From: Acanthosoma haemorrhoidale
Taxonomy: Eukaryota; Arthropoda; Insecta; Hemiptera; Acanthosomatidae
NCBI GenBank assembly: GCA_930367205.1
Contig: OV884012.1
Location: 148,939,405 to 149,003,404, forward strand
Length of the DNA stretch: 64,000 nt
Direction: 5' to 3'
This document shows positions 1 through 9,419 of this stretch, in pieces. Under the pieces are notes generated by a model. The model made no database searches, was not told the origin of the DNA, and saw only the letters and a list, made by a program, of their open reading frames with translations. Every line of letters starts with the position of its first letter. The stretch's first letter is position 1. Both the position numbers and the translations under genes were made by a program.

Positions 1-790
1 TTTAATCTAGAGTTCTTCAGTGTCAACTAAGATGACCACATCGGTTGGGCCTGTTTTTTGTTAATTTATTAACCGTTTTTTTAATATTAGCCATTTAGCA
101 ACTAAATTTATATTACAAGTAAATCTATTATATAAGTAATCTAGGTGTATTTACATGTAATGTATTTACATATTTGTTTATGAATACGAGTATGTACATA
201 TTTTTTATATATTATTTTCTACATATTTATTTATTTTTATCCATTTCTTTTTCTATTTTTAATTCTTTTTATGCATACATATTTGTTTTATTGACCTTCT
301 TATTTTTTTTTTTTTGACACTTATTGTAAATCCAGAGGGGACTGATACAAGCTCATTCTTTGTAAAAGAAGTTTTCTTAAGAAACCTGTTCTAAGGTTAG
401 TAGAGATATATATTATTATTAACCTTTCTCTCATGAGAAGCTTGAACCAAATTCATAACGTTAAGTGCGGTGGTTATTCAATGAATGAGACTGAAGCAGA
501 GGTTATCTTCCAACATATTTACCGACCTTTTTAGAGACAAGATCATTTCACATTTTTTTTTTTTTTTTTTGTGAGGTTTTTTGAGAATTACAAATTAGTT
601 TTCCTAAATATAATACCATCTTTAATCCAATATATATGAAATTTATACGTGCAGTTCATGAAATTAATGGAATAAAAATTTTTGGAAAAATAAAAACACA
701 AATTTTCAACACATTTACAACAACTTATATTTCAACAACATACAATTTGAAAATATACGATAAATTTTATTTTAATGATCTATGCAACAT
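1..790. other. Non-coding flank, AT-rich
   Basis: No gene is recognised. The stretch is AT-rich with two oligo-T runs (about 306-317 and 550-568), each followed by non-AT-rich sequence, which is how minus-strand retrotransposon tails would look. I could not match either to the other repeat families in the window. Confidence 0.4.
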
Positions 791-799
791 TTTAAGTTA

Positions 800-1075
800 A
801 AAATTCATCAGTTATCTTCTGTTGCCTGCTTGGTGACCATTTGTGCTCGGGGAAATTCGTTCTGAAGAAATTAGATAAAGGGTGATTTGTTTTTTTCATT
901 AGACTGCAATTTATCCATCGGCATCTGTGTAAAGATTGTAGTATCGAAGAGAACGTCTGCACAAGATTGCAGCCTCTTTCAGTGATTCTTTTATTATTTT
1001 TAGTGGGGTAACCATCGAAGACTACCACATAATTTTGACTATGATGTCACATATTTCTTGAAAATAGCATTTGCT
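800..1075 (-). pseudogene. Decayed fragment of an ORF with a VVFDGYP motif
   Basis: Read on the minus strand, this shows YV-stop-HHSQNYVVVFDGYP followed by an ER-rich stretch. After a frameshift, another frame continues with KLQSNEKNKSPFI and then FPRAQMVTKQATEDN. From memory, many arthropod genomes carry proteins with VVVFDGYP, then an FLSNxxNK block, then a QAxxDAD block, in this order; the assignment rests on that order alone. At least one in-frame stop and one frameshift show that this copy is dead. The function of the family is uncertain to me. Confidence 0.35.
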
Positions 1076-1245
1076 CTGCCTCAGAGTGGGACGAACGGTT
1101 GGTTCTCTGGACATGGGTCTCACTTCTTTAGGAGCGGTCATAAAATAATCATATTTAGCTGACGTTCCCTTAGCGAACAGTAACTACAAACCAACCGAAT
1201 CCTTACCTAGTACTAGGTTTATACGTATATATATAATATTATATG

Positions 1246-1433
1246 AGTTACGTCTAGCGGTACGGCAATGTTAAGCCTAATACCTTGTAGCCTAGGGTAA
1301 ACAAACCCGTAACGTGTGTATAGAGGATCAGGAGGAAAATAAAGCCAGTTATAAAACAAACCGTCTTATTATATCATCTACCTCCTTTCTTCATTCCTTT
1401 TTCTCGATCGTCTACAGCTGGGAGACGATAACT
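1246..1433 (+). repeat. 5' LTR of the gypsy element
   Basis: It is 188 bp, starts AGTTACG and ends GATAACT. Inside are AATAAA at 1338-1343 and a TATA-like TATAAAA at 1350-1356, so transcription probably starts around 1380, leaving a short U5. It is identical to the copy at 6345-6532. Confidence 0.95.
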
Positions 1434-1450
1434 GGTGCCGAAACCCGGGA
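1433..1450 (+). other. Primer binding site, tRNA-Phe
   Basis: TGGTGCCGAAACCCGGGA is complementary to the 3' end of animal tRNA-Phe including CCA (18 matching bases from memory of the tRNA). Its first T is also the last base of the LTR, so primer site and LTR abut. A tRNA-Phe primer is unusual: the gypsy-group primers I know in Drosophila are Lys, Ser, Arg and Leu. Confidence 0.8.
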
Positions 1451-1535
1451 ACTACGAGTATTCTGGTAAACAACTGTGAGTAAAATTTTAATTTTTTTTT
1501 CCAGTTGTTTTATTGGGAAAAAGTGACCTAGTTAC

Positions 1536-2720
1536 ATGGTAGAATTACGGCCTGCGGCTTTCGAAGTGCCCGAATTACCTAGGGAAACGATGGCCGAAGC
1601 TCACGCAAACTCCCTGGCTTGGATGAAGGTGCGAGCGGCGACGTCACAGGACCTGAAGAGAACAATATCGGACCTAGAGAAATTCTCAGGAGAGTTAGGC
1701 GAATTGAACCATTTCATCAAAGGTGGGGATAGGATTATGGAAAGAGTAGAGGCGAAGGCAAGTGAGGGTTTACTCGACCCTGGTGACGTAAAATCAATCA
1801 AAGCGGGCCTAGTGTGTAGAATAAAACGGAGCGTACTAAACCTAATACAGGCCGACGAAGACACCCCATGGACCGTGGTAAAAGAACGACTAAAGAAGGC
1901 ATACGGGGGAGGCAGATGGACGCCAGAAGAGGACATCTTCCAGATGTTCAGGGAGACCAGAAGGCCCAATCAAACGAAAGGGCAGTACGCCGGAGAACTC
2001 TTGGCAAAATTTAACAAAATAACGGAAAAAATGAGAGAAACGGTGAACCTAGCGGAAGTGGAAGGCCGGATGGCATTCCTATCGACCATTCTGAAGGTAC
2101 AGTTGGCCAGGGATACCGGCAAGAAAGATAGTCTACCGGGAGACCGATCGTTCATTGAGTGCGCCCAAGATTTAATGGACACTAGTGCCCGTGAGGAAGA
2201 AGAAAAATTAGAGGCAGACGAGGCAGGGTGGTCCAAAGTGATGTACAGGAGGCCGAGAATGCCGCAACAGGCATGGAAGAGGAAAGATCAACGGTATGCG
2301 GAGAAAAAAGGGGCGGCGGTTGAAGGAAGGAGACTTAGCCAAAGGAGACCGAGACCCAGCGGGAGGAAGGAGGACAGAAAATGTCACGGATGTGGAAGAA
2401 TTGGACATTTAGTGGCGCAGTGCCCGCGAACAAAATGTTTTGAATGCGGAATTGAGGGACACATCGCGAGGCAGTGTCCATACATTTTCCAGCGAACAGA
2501 GAGGTATAGGCCGGAACCGATGGAGGTAAACGCACAGAGGGTATGGAGAAGAACCAGAACCCCCTCCGAATCGTCAAAAACTACGGGAGCGTCGGAGACA
2601 GAAGAAGAAGAAGATGAACCCAGGAGCAGAAGAGGAGAGACTGCAGAGGACGACAGGGACTACGTAAGAAGCAGACGATATGGCACGGAAGGAGGAAGGA
2701 AACGGCAAGCGGTGGCCTGA
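1536..2720 (+). CDS. gag: Gag polyprotein of the gypsy element
   Basis: This 394-residue protein would form the virus-like particle and bind the element RNA. The N-terminal two thirds is a helical capsid-like region. Two CX2CX4HX4C zinc knuckles sit at residues 283-296 (CHGCGRIGHLVAQC) and 301-314 (CFECGIEGHIARQC), the usual nucleocapsid arrangement. The tail after residue 330 is highly charged, rich in E, D and R. The start is the first ATG after the leader (context ttacATGg). The ORF ends at TGA 2718-2720, but the same frame stays open to 6098, so Gag is probably also made as a Gag-Pol fusion. Codon use is GC-richer than the flanks, as expected for an inserted element. Confidence 0.93.
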   Translation: MVELRPAAFEVPELPRETMAEAHANSLAWMKVRAATSQDLKRTISDLEKFSGELGELNHFIKGGDRIMERVEAKASEGLLDPGDVKSIKAGLVCRIKRSVLNLIQADEDTPWTVVKERLKKAYGGGRWTPEEDIFQMFRETRRPNQTKGQYAGELLAKFNKITEKMRETVNLAEVEGRMAFLSTILKVQLARDTGKKDSLPGDRSFIECAQDLMDTSAREEEEKLEADEAGWSKVMYRRPRMPQQAWKRKDQRYAEKKGAAVEGRRLSQRRPRPSGRKEDRKCHGCGRIGHLVAQCPRTKCFECGIEGHIARQCPYIFQRTERYRPEPMEVNAQRVWRRTRTPSESSKTTGASETEEEEDEPRSRRGETAEDDRDYVRSRRYGTEGGRKRQAVA

Positions 2721-5700
2721 GGAGCGGGCTGGCAGAGGGGTGGCCGCACGTTAATAAACTATAGCGTCAGAGGGAATTACGGCGGTATACCCATTATTGG
2801 AGTGGCGAGAGGAGTGAGATGCTTGATAGACACGGGGAGCTCCTGTACTATTCTCAGCAGGAAAGCGGCGGACAGATTGTGTGTGGGCGAGGGGTCGTCG
2901 CGGATTCAGGCATGCGAGTGCAAGCTTATCACCCTGGGAGGGCCGTGTAAAATCGAAGGCGAATTGACGATGGGATTGGATAGGTGGGCGAAAAATGGGG
3001 AATATTTGAAAATACACGTGGTTAGGAAGATGCCGCGCGAGTACGATGGTATCATAGGGTGCGATCTCTTGGGAAGGGTAGGAGCAAGAGTGAAGTGCCG
3101 TAACGGAATATGGGATATTAGACTGGGAAGAATGTTATGCCGGTGTACAGGAACCGTGGGGGACGGGAAGGAGCGAATCGGAGCGATCGATCGGGAGGAC
3201 AACTGGGAACGCGCTATTCGGCGAGAGTATGCCGATATATTTTTCAACGAAGGGGACAAACTGGGAGTGACGGGGGAAACGTTCCATGAGATCCCACTGA
3301 AGCAGGAGAGAGTGATATATATCAAAGAGAGACGATACCCGCAGGCGCTGCGACAGCATATAAGGGACGAAATCGAGGAATTGAAACGACAGGGCATCAT
3401 AGTAGATAGTACGTCTCCATACAACAGTCCCCTGTGGGCAGTGAAAAAGAAAGGGTCGTCCGGTGACGAAAAATATCGCGTAGTAATAGACTACAGGCAA
3501 TTAAACGACAATACTATAGACGAAAAATACCCCATACCTCGCTTTGAAGACATCCTGGACCACCTAAGTGGAGCAAAGGTATTCAGTACACTGGACCTGA
3601 AGGCGGGTTACCATCAAATTCGGATGCGTCGTGGAGACCAACACAAAACGGCATTCACGTTCGAGCGGGGACATTACGAATTCACCAGAATGCCGTTTGG
3701 GCTGAAAAACGCGCCAATAACGTTCCAGAGGCTGATGGACGAATTTTTAAGAGGGATTGGGGAGTCGTTTTGCCAGATATATATGGACGACCTCCTGGTT
3801 TTCAGTCGAGATGAGGTAGAACACCAGGACCATCTGCGACAGGTTTTTGACAGAATTAAGCAATTCGGGCTGAAATTGTCTGCGGAGAAGTCGCTTTTGG
3901 GACAAGAGCAGGTGAAATTTTTAGGCCACATAATTTCCAGAGAGGGAGTGCAACCCGATCGTGGGAAGGTGGAGGCCATCCAGCGGATGACTATCCCGAA
4001 AGACGTAAAAGGAATCCGGCGCTTACTCGGATCCCTGAACTACTACCGCAGATTCGTTCCAGAAATGGCGGAGTACCTGGTCCCTATTAACAATCTCCTT
4101 AAAAAAGGACAAAAAGTCGTTATTACCCCGGTAATGGAGAACAATATAAGACGTTGCATGGAGCGGCTACAGGAAGAGCCTATACTAGCGTTTCCAGATT
4201 TTGCACTCCCCTTCATGATTACCACAGATGCGAGTGAATACGCGTTGGGGGCGGTACTCTCGCAGGATCGCGACGGGGGGGAGCGACCAATAGCATACGC
4301 TAGCAGACGCCTTACTGAATCCGAGAGTAGATATAGCGCGCTAGAACGCGAATTACTGGGTATCGTATGGGCGATAGAACACTTCCGGCCCTACGTATTC
4401 GGGAGGAAGTTTCGGGTTAAAACAGATCATCGACCCCTCCAATGGGTGGGAAAAATGAAAGAGTCATCAGCGCGGATTACCAGATGGAAGGAGTTCCTCA
4501 GTCAATACAACATCGACATTATTTACAAACCGGGGAAGGAGAACGTCGTGGCCGATTGGTTATCCCGCGCGTTGGTCGTGAATGCGATCGAAGAGGAGAT
4601 TCCGGGACCATCACGTGACACCCACCAATTCGTCCAGGAATGGTCACCCGGCGAGGAAGGGGAGCGGGAGGGGGCTCCAGCCAATGATGTTCCGAGTGAC
4701 GGGAGTTCAGTGGGGGATAGACCCTCGGACATTGAGGACCTCGACGCCATAATAAATGACAAGAGGCGCCAGATCATTTGGCTCACCAAAACTTCTGGGC
4801 TCTTCAAGATGGAATCTGAGAAGTACGGCCACTGCAACATCGTCAAAATCTGGTCGACACCGGGGATAAACGACGATACGATTTGCCGCGCTCTGAAGGA
4901 CGCATCTACTCCAGGGAAAACGCACCACATGTACGTGGGAAATGCGACCATCTGGGGACGCATCAAACGCCTATGGAGGACGGAGAGGATCGGAGTCGAT
5001 CGTACGTTCGTCCGATGTACCCTGAAGGTGGAGACAGTAAAAGAAGAAACGCGGCAGAGAGAAGTGACCCTTGCATTCCACCAAGGGAAGACAAACCACC
5101 GGGGAATCGACGCTACCCTGCAAGCATTGAAGAGGAGATATTTCTGGTTGGGTATGAAAGACACGATTGCGAGAGTTATTGGTACCTGCGACACATGCCT
5201 CACCACGAAATATGATCGCCACCCCCCCAGAGCAATACAGGAGGAGACGCCAACGGCAGACCAACCGTTGGAGGATTTGCAGGTGGACACGTTCACATGG
5301 AGGGGATACAAATGGGTCACCATTGTCGATAGGTTCAGCAAAACAGCGATGGCCCATCTGATAGCAGAACGATCAGCAGAAGCAGTCCTAAGGGCACTAC
5401 GCACATGGTGCCAATTTTATGGCGTACCAGACACGATAGCTTCCGACGCTGGTAGGGAGTTTGATAACGCCGAAATAAGGGCTGAGGCGGCAGCCTTAGA
5501 GATCCGTTGGCATCTCAACACCCCAGGACACCCGAAGAGTCGAGGAGACGTAGAGCGGCTGCACAGCACGCTTAGCGACCACCTACGAATTTACCATGGA
5601 GAGAAGGGCTTAGAACCAAACGTGGCGATGGAAAAGGCAGTCATCGCGTATAACCACTCAATCCATTCTGCCACCGGTTTTTCTCCGGTCGAGACGCTGT

Positions 5701-6098
5701 TTGGACTTCGAAGATGCCGGCGCGATAGCAGGAGTACGGCGATCGATGAAGAACTGGCCGCACGGGTAGTAAGTAATCAGATAGCGCTAAAGAAACAGTG
5801 GGTGGCCGTTCGGGGAAGGCTCCAGGATAAGAAACGGCGACGGGTGGCGCGCGACAACCTCAAAGTCCGCGATATTCTGGGCAATCTTAAACTCGGCGCG
5901 CTCGTGTACCGGAGAAAAGGGTCGAACAGGGGTAAGGAACTAGTGCGGTACGAGGGTCCTTTCCGAGTGATCGCTCTCCGCGAACACAACGTGGTCACGC
6001 TCGAAAGCATTACACCCCCGATCAAACGGCGGACGGTACATGTGGAACAGCTCAAGTTTCCCGCGGTGGAGCCTGGGAGCCCCGTCGTCGAAACATAA
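2721..6098 (+). CDS. pol: Pol polyprotein (PR-RT-RH-IN), in frame with gag after TGA
   Basis: Counting residues from the GTG codon at 2802: aspartic protease IDTGSS at 9-14; reverse transcriptase with YMDD at 327-330; RNase H TDAS aspartate at 476; integrase zinc-binding H760, H766, C796, C799; catalytic triad D829, D882, E918 (35 residues between the last two); and a GPF module (YEGPFRV) near the end. The open frame begins directly after the gag TGA and has 1,125 codons before TAA. No ATG lies upstream of the protease aspartate, so independent initiation would lose protease. Expression therefore most likely needs TGA readthrough. All catalytic residues are present and no internal stop interrupts the frame. 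The alternative is a recent nonsense mutation in a formerly fused gag-pol ORF. Confidence 0.93.
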   Translation, partial: GAGWQRGGRTLINYSVRGNYGGIPIIGVARGVRCLIDTGSSCTILSRKAADRLCVGEGSSRIQACECKLITLGGPCKIEGELTMGLDRWAKNGEYLKIHVVRKMPREYDGIIGCDLLGRVGARVKCRNGIWDIRLGRMLCRCTGTVGDGKERIGAIDREDNWERAIRREYADIFFNEGDKLGVTGETFHEIPLKQERVIYIKERRYPQALRQHIRDEIEELKRQGIIVDSTSPYNSPLWAVKKKGSSGDEKYRVVIDYRQLNDNTIDEKYPIPRFEDILDHLSGAKVFSTLDLKAGYHQIRMRRGDQHKTAFTFERGHYEFTRMPFGLKNAPITFQRLMDEFLRGIGESFCQIYMDDLLVFSRDEVEHQDHLRQVFDRIKQFGLKLSAEKSLLGQEQVKFLGHIISREGVQPDRGKVEAIQRMTIPKDVKGIRRLLGSLNYYRRFVPEMAEYLVPINNLLKKGQKVVITPVMENNIRRCMERLQEEPILAFPDFALPFMITTDASEYALGAVLSQDRDGGERPIAYASRRLTESESRYSALERELLGIVWAIEHFRPYVFGRKFRVKTDHRPLQWVGKMKESSARITRWKEFLSQYNIDIIYKPGKENVVADWLSRALVVNAIEEEIPGPSRDTHQFVQEWSPGEEGEREGAPANDVPSDGSSVGDRPSDIEDLDAIINDKRRQIIWLTKTSGLFKMESEKYGHCNIVKIWSTPGINDDTICRALKDASTPGKTHHMYVGNATIWGRIKRLWRTERIGVDRTFVRCTLKVETVKEETRQREVTLAFHQGKTNHRGIDATLQALKRRYFWLGMKDTIARVIGTCDTCLTTKYDRHPPRAIQEETPTADQPLEDLQVDTFTWRGYKWVTIVDRFSKTAMAHLIAERSAEAVLRALRTWCQFYGVPDTIASDAGREFDNAEIRAEAAALEIRWHLNTPGHPKSRGDVERLHSTLSDHLRIYHGEKGLEPNVAMEKAVIAYNHSIHSATGFSPVETLFGLRRCRRDSRSTAIDEELAARVVSNQIALKKQWVAVRGRLQDKKRRRVARDNLKVRDILGNLKLGALVYRRKGSNRGKELVRYEGPFRVIALREHNVVTLESITPPIKRRTVHVEQLKFPAVEPGSPVVET

Positions 6099-6344
6099 CT
6101 CCGGTGTGTGTCACAGGTGACCAGTCCCGAGAGGCCTATATATATATATTTTTTTTGTTGGTTTATTATGTTTTTTTTGTGTTATATGGGTCTGTGCTGT
6201 GATTTTAGATGGACCTGGAAGACATTTTTCTTTTCAAATTTTTTTTATTAACAGAGTATACTTTTTGTTTTGTGTTGCTATAGATACATAGCTGATGTCA
6301 CATGTTAGGAGTTTACGGGGAATGTCCGTAAACTGGTAGGGGGG
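6099..6344 (+). other. 3' untranslated part and polypurine tract
   Basis: No env-like ORF is present. The tract AGGGGGG at 6338-6344, directly against the 3' LTR, is the likely plus-strand primer. Confidence 0.75.
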
Positions 6345-6532
6345 AGTTACGTCTAGCGGTACGGCAATGTTAAGCCTAATACCTTGTAGCCTAGGGTAAA
6401 CAAACCCGTAACGTGTGTATAGAGGATCAGGAGGAAAATAAAGCCAGTTATAAAACAAACCGTCTTATTATATCATCTACCTCCTTTCTTCATTCCTTTT
6501 TCTCGATCGTCTACAGCTGGGAGACGATAACT
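6345..6532 (+). repeat. 3' LTR of the gypsy element
   Basis: It is 188 bp and identical to the 5' LTR by eye. It is followed by TATG, the second copy of the target duplication. Confidence 0.95.
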
Positions 6533-6536
6533 TATG

Positions 6537-8007
6537 TGTGTATATATATACACATTTTGGCAAATTGTGGAACTAAATTTTTTTTATAAACATTAATATG
6601 TATACTTATTTGCCTAATTATGGAGGTTTTAATAATAATTAACCGTTCTCATATGAGGAGAATATACTGATATATGTAAAAACAAATATTACATTTTTTT
6701 TAAACGTATGAATATTTCAAGAACGACAGCAAAAGAAAATATTAACATTAGAAAAAATAAAATAAATAAAACTTATTTGTTATTATTTAACTATAATATC
6801 TTATATATTAACGGTTATTAATAAATAAGTAATAATTTTTTGGGTTTAATTACTCTCCACGGTAACATTTCGAACTCTTGAACACTGCGAAGTTTATGCC
6901 TGTCAGAGCATTTAGAAAAGGTAATCAGGATACCTGGAAGCCACTCTTTGTTTTTTCAATAAATGTTTATTTCTTATAGTTACTCTGTATCCATTTTATG
7001 TTTAAATGACTCCAAAAACCATTAACTTTATTTTTAACGAGGTCGATGTTGTGGTGTGTAATGTTTCCAGAACAAAATGACATCCTTGTTGACTGAACAT
7101 TGCTCAGGACGCACGGTTTTTTCATATCTGGAAAAGATCGCGGTTTGTTTTGAACATTTTATGAAGTTCTATGAATATTTTAAAAGATTTTGTAAAATTA
7201 TTCCAATGAGCAAACAACACAAAGGTTCGATAGGAACTGAAAGACAGAAGCAACCTTATTGATTGAGCTAATTACTGACATTTTAACATTTTGTTTTGAA
7301 GTTTCTTCTTACCTATTATATACCTAACAACAAGTCCTTTTGTCGGTACAATTCGATACATTTTTGAAAATGTTGAATTTGTGAAATTTAATTGACATGA
7401 AAAATGTAAATCCTGGAAATAAATTACCTAAGAATACTACTGATTATCCGTTTAATTTATTTTTGGTTTGTTTTATACCCTTCTGGAAATAGTTTATTTA
7501 CTACTAACAAAAGATTTAAAAAAAAAATGTTGGTCGAGATCGCGTCAAGAAAGCATTTATTCACTAAAGGTTTTGACTGAGAATGATTTATGCAGTTTAC
7601 AGCTCATTTTCACTGAAATTGTGCATGCAATATTTCTTGCCCAACACATCTGTTGGAAATAGTTTGTACGAGTCTTGTTGAAAATTTGATTGGTTATTAT
7701 GCATTTTGCACTAAAAAAAGTTATTAAGGTGAAACCACTGACATGTTTGCAGGTTTTCAAAGCCCCATATCTGCTCCATATTATATGCCCCATATCCCGT
7801 ACCTGCTCCTAATTTTCAAACAAACCCCTCTTTTGAACTATCTCTACTGGGGTAAATAATTCTTTTTATACTTTTTGTTGTATATTTACAATTTTTTTTA
7901 TTCTATCTACCTAAGAAATTCTTCTTTATCAAAAATATATTAAAAGACTCGTGGAGTGTTCCCAGTTGACGGTTTCAGTTTAGTTCACTAATGCGACAGG
8001 GGATCAT
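6537..8007. other. Unrecognised AT-rich stretch
   Basis: No gene, RNA or repeat family is recognised. Short ORFs here have no codon pattern or motif worth naming. Confidence 0.4.
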
Positions 8008-8046
8008 TGATTATTTCGGTGTTTCGGATTCACTTCGAAAGGGAAG

Positions 8047-8821
8047 ATGAAACATGGAACTTTCACGGGCTTAGACACTAAGCCGGTAAGTAGTAAGAGA
8101 AGGCTTGAAAACGAAAACAGATCGATAGACAGTGAGTAATATGAGGGCTGTGTTTACCTGCCTTTAATAGTAGGCCATTTCAATGAGTCAATATTCGTAG
8201 AGTAGCTAGGGGTAAGTTGCAGTAAGTAAGCGGACGGGGAGGTTATAAATATGCTTGAGTTATCGGCCGTGTGGGGGCGGTGTAGGAGCGAGGGGATTAT
8301 ATTGAAGTTATATAAAGTTAGCGGTGTTTGGTTAAGGCGTTGAAGTATGGGCCTTGTTAGGAAGCCAACCGGAGCTCCGTTTACATATTAGCTGCAACAC
8401 TGAGACCACATTACATTTACATTAAAGATACATTTGCTAAAGTGTCTAGTTTTAGGGTGGCGTTGCTTCTAATTAACGGAGCCTCCACCAACACACGCGC
8501 GACGGGTGCTGGCGGCCCGCGGGCCGAGGACTAAATCATGGCAACTTGGCCGCTCGGAGACAACTTGGGCTCATATTTCACAAAGTTCTCACTCAGAAAG
8601 GACGGATAGACACATACTTTACTCGTTATTTGTGCCACCACTACATATTAATGTCTTTCTCTCTCTCTCTCTCCTTCCTCCAGGAACGTTTGTTCCCCAA
8701 CTCATCCCTCTTCTCCATGTATGATGTCCGACTGTCTCCAGGACCGGGAGGATGTTTCTATCCTGTATCATCCCACCAGCCACAATACTTCAAGCCAAAG
8801 TTGTATAAAGCTAAGAAATAA
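8047..8821 (+). CDS. Candidate small host gene, two exons
   Basis: Exon 1 (8047-8085) reads MKHGTFTGLDTKP and ends at a strong donor, CCG|GTAAGTAG. The putative intron (8086-8683, 598 bp) ends in a long CT-rich tract and CCTCCAG. The last exon (8684-8821) opens in phase 0, matching the donor phase, and encodes 45 residues with FPNSSLFSMYDV, SPGPG and a basic end KPKLYKAKK, then TAA. An AATAAA (8817-8822) overlaps the stop codon. An in-frame TGA lies 39 bases upstream of the ATG. I do not recognise the protein; the SPGPG motif is shared by some sperm-tail/axonemal PG-rich proteins, which is only a hint. There may be further exons inside the intron, or exon 1 may be chance. It is the only place in the window that looks like a host coding gene. 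Confidence 0.42.
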
Positions 8822-9192
8822 AACAGTCAGCAGCTTTCTAAACGTAATATATGTTAGGGCGAGTCTATACTAAGCCATAATTATCCCTACCTACCAATAA
8901 GTATTCTAAAACTTAGGCCTAACCAACAGTTGATAGATTAGATTGATTCCCCATACAAAAAAAATACGAACTCTAGGCATGGATTGACATTTAATTCTGA
9001 CCAGAATTGGTTGACTTTATAATACTCTTCAACACAGCGTTTTCTCGCACATTCCCAGTCAATTTTACAATTTTTTTTCATTGATAATTTGTCAAGCAAT
9101 AGCCAAGATGAAATCCATAATTTATTATTTATCAAAATTCAAGTTTAAGTTATTGTTATCAAAGTTATTTGTTGTAAGTACGTCATACAGTC
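8822..9192. other. Unrecognised sequence after the candidate gene
   Basis: It may include the end of the candidate gene transcript. No other feature is seen. Confidence 0.35.
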
Positions 9193-9405
9193 TTTTTTTT
9201 TTTTTTTTTTTTTTTCTTAGCTCTCTAATTATAAGATTGAGGATGAGGGAAAAATAAAGGAATATTTGGGTTGAGTGGATCCTTGTTCTAGGAGTACCTG
9301 CTTGAAGGTGGTGTGAGAGTATTAAGGGGTGTGGGAAGCCTCGGTAGAGGTTGATCGTTGCGGTACAGTGGTGAGAGTCCACTGGTGGCTGGGCCTAGAG
9401 CCCTT
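9193..9405 (-). mobile_element. LINE family B, 3' end only
   Basis: A 23-base T run (9193-9215, the poly-A tail on the minus strand) is followed by sequence matching the 3' end of the larger family B copy at 46.65 kb. Shared blocks include TTAGCTCTC, GGATCC near an AGGA-G-ACCT block, and GGTGAGAGTCCACTG. It is a 5'-truncated, non-coding insertion. Confidence 0.6.
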
Positions 9406-9419
9406 CTTATACATTCTGT

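Larger units (their letters stand above)
1246..6532 (+). mobile_element. Full-length Ty3/gypsy LTR retrotransposon (gypsy lineage, no env)
   Basis: The element is 5,287 bp: LTR, tRNA-Phe primer site, gag, pol (protease, reverse transcriptase, RNase H, integrase), polypurine tract, LTR. A 4-bp duplication TATG flanks it at 1242-1245 and 6533-6536. LTR ends are AGTTA...TAACT, as in the gypsy group of insects, not TG...CA. The LTRs are identical by eye over 188 bp, so insertion is recent. Pol has the order and motifs of the gypsy/17.6/297 lineage, and no env ORF follows pol (6099-6334). The leader between primer site and gag holds a 9-bp inverted repeat (1468-1476 with 1502-1510). The gag frame ends at TGA and pol continues in the same frame. 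The element looks complete and possibly mobile if that TGA is read through. Confidence 0.95.

Noticed and set aside
4523..5404. 293-codon minus-strand ORF inside pol
   Set aside because: It lies antisense to the RNase H/integrase coding region and has no motif; a shadow of pol.
6099..6344. Search for an env gene in the gypsy element
   Set aside because: Only about 245 bases lie between the pol stop and the 3' LTR, with no ORF of note.
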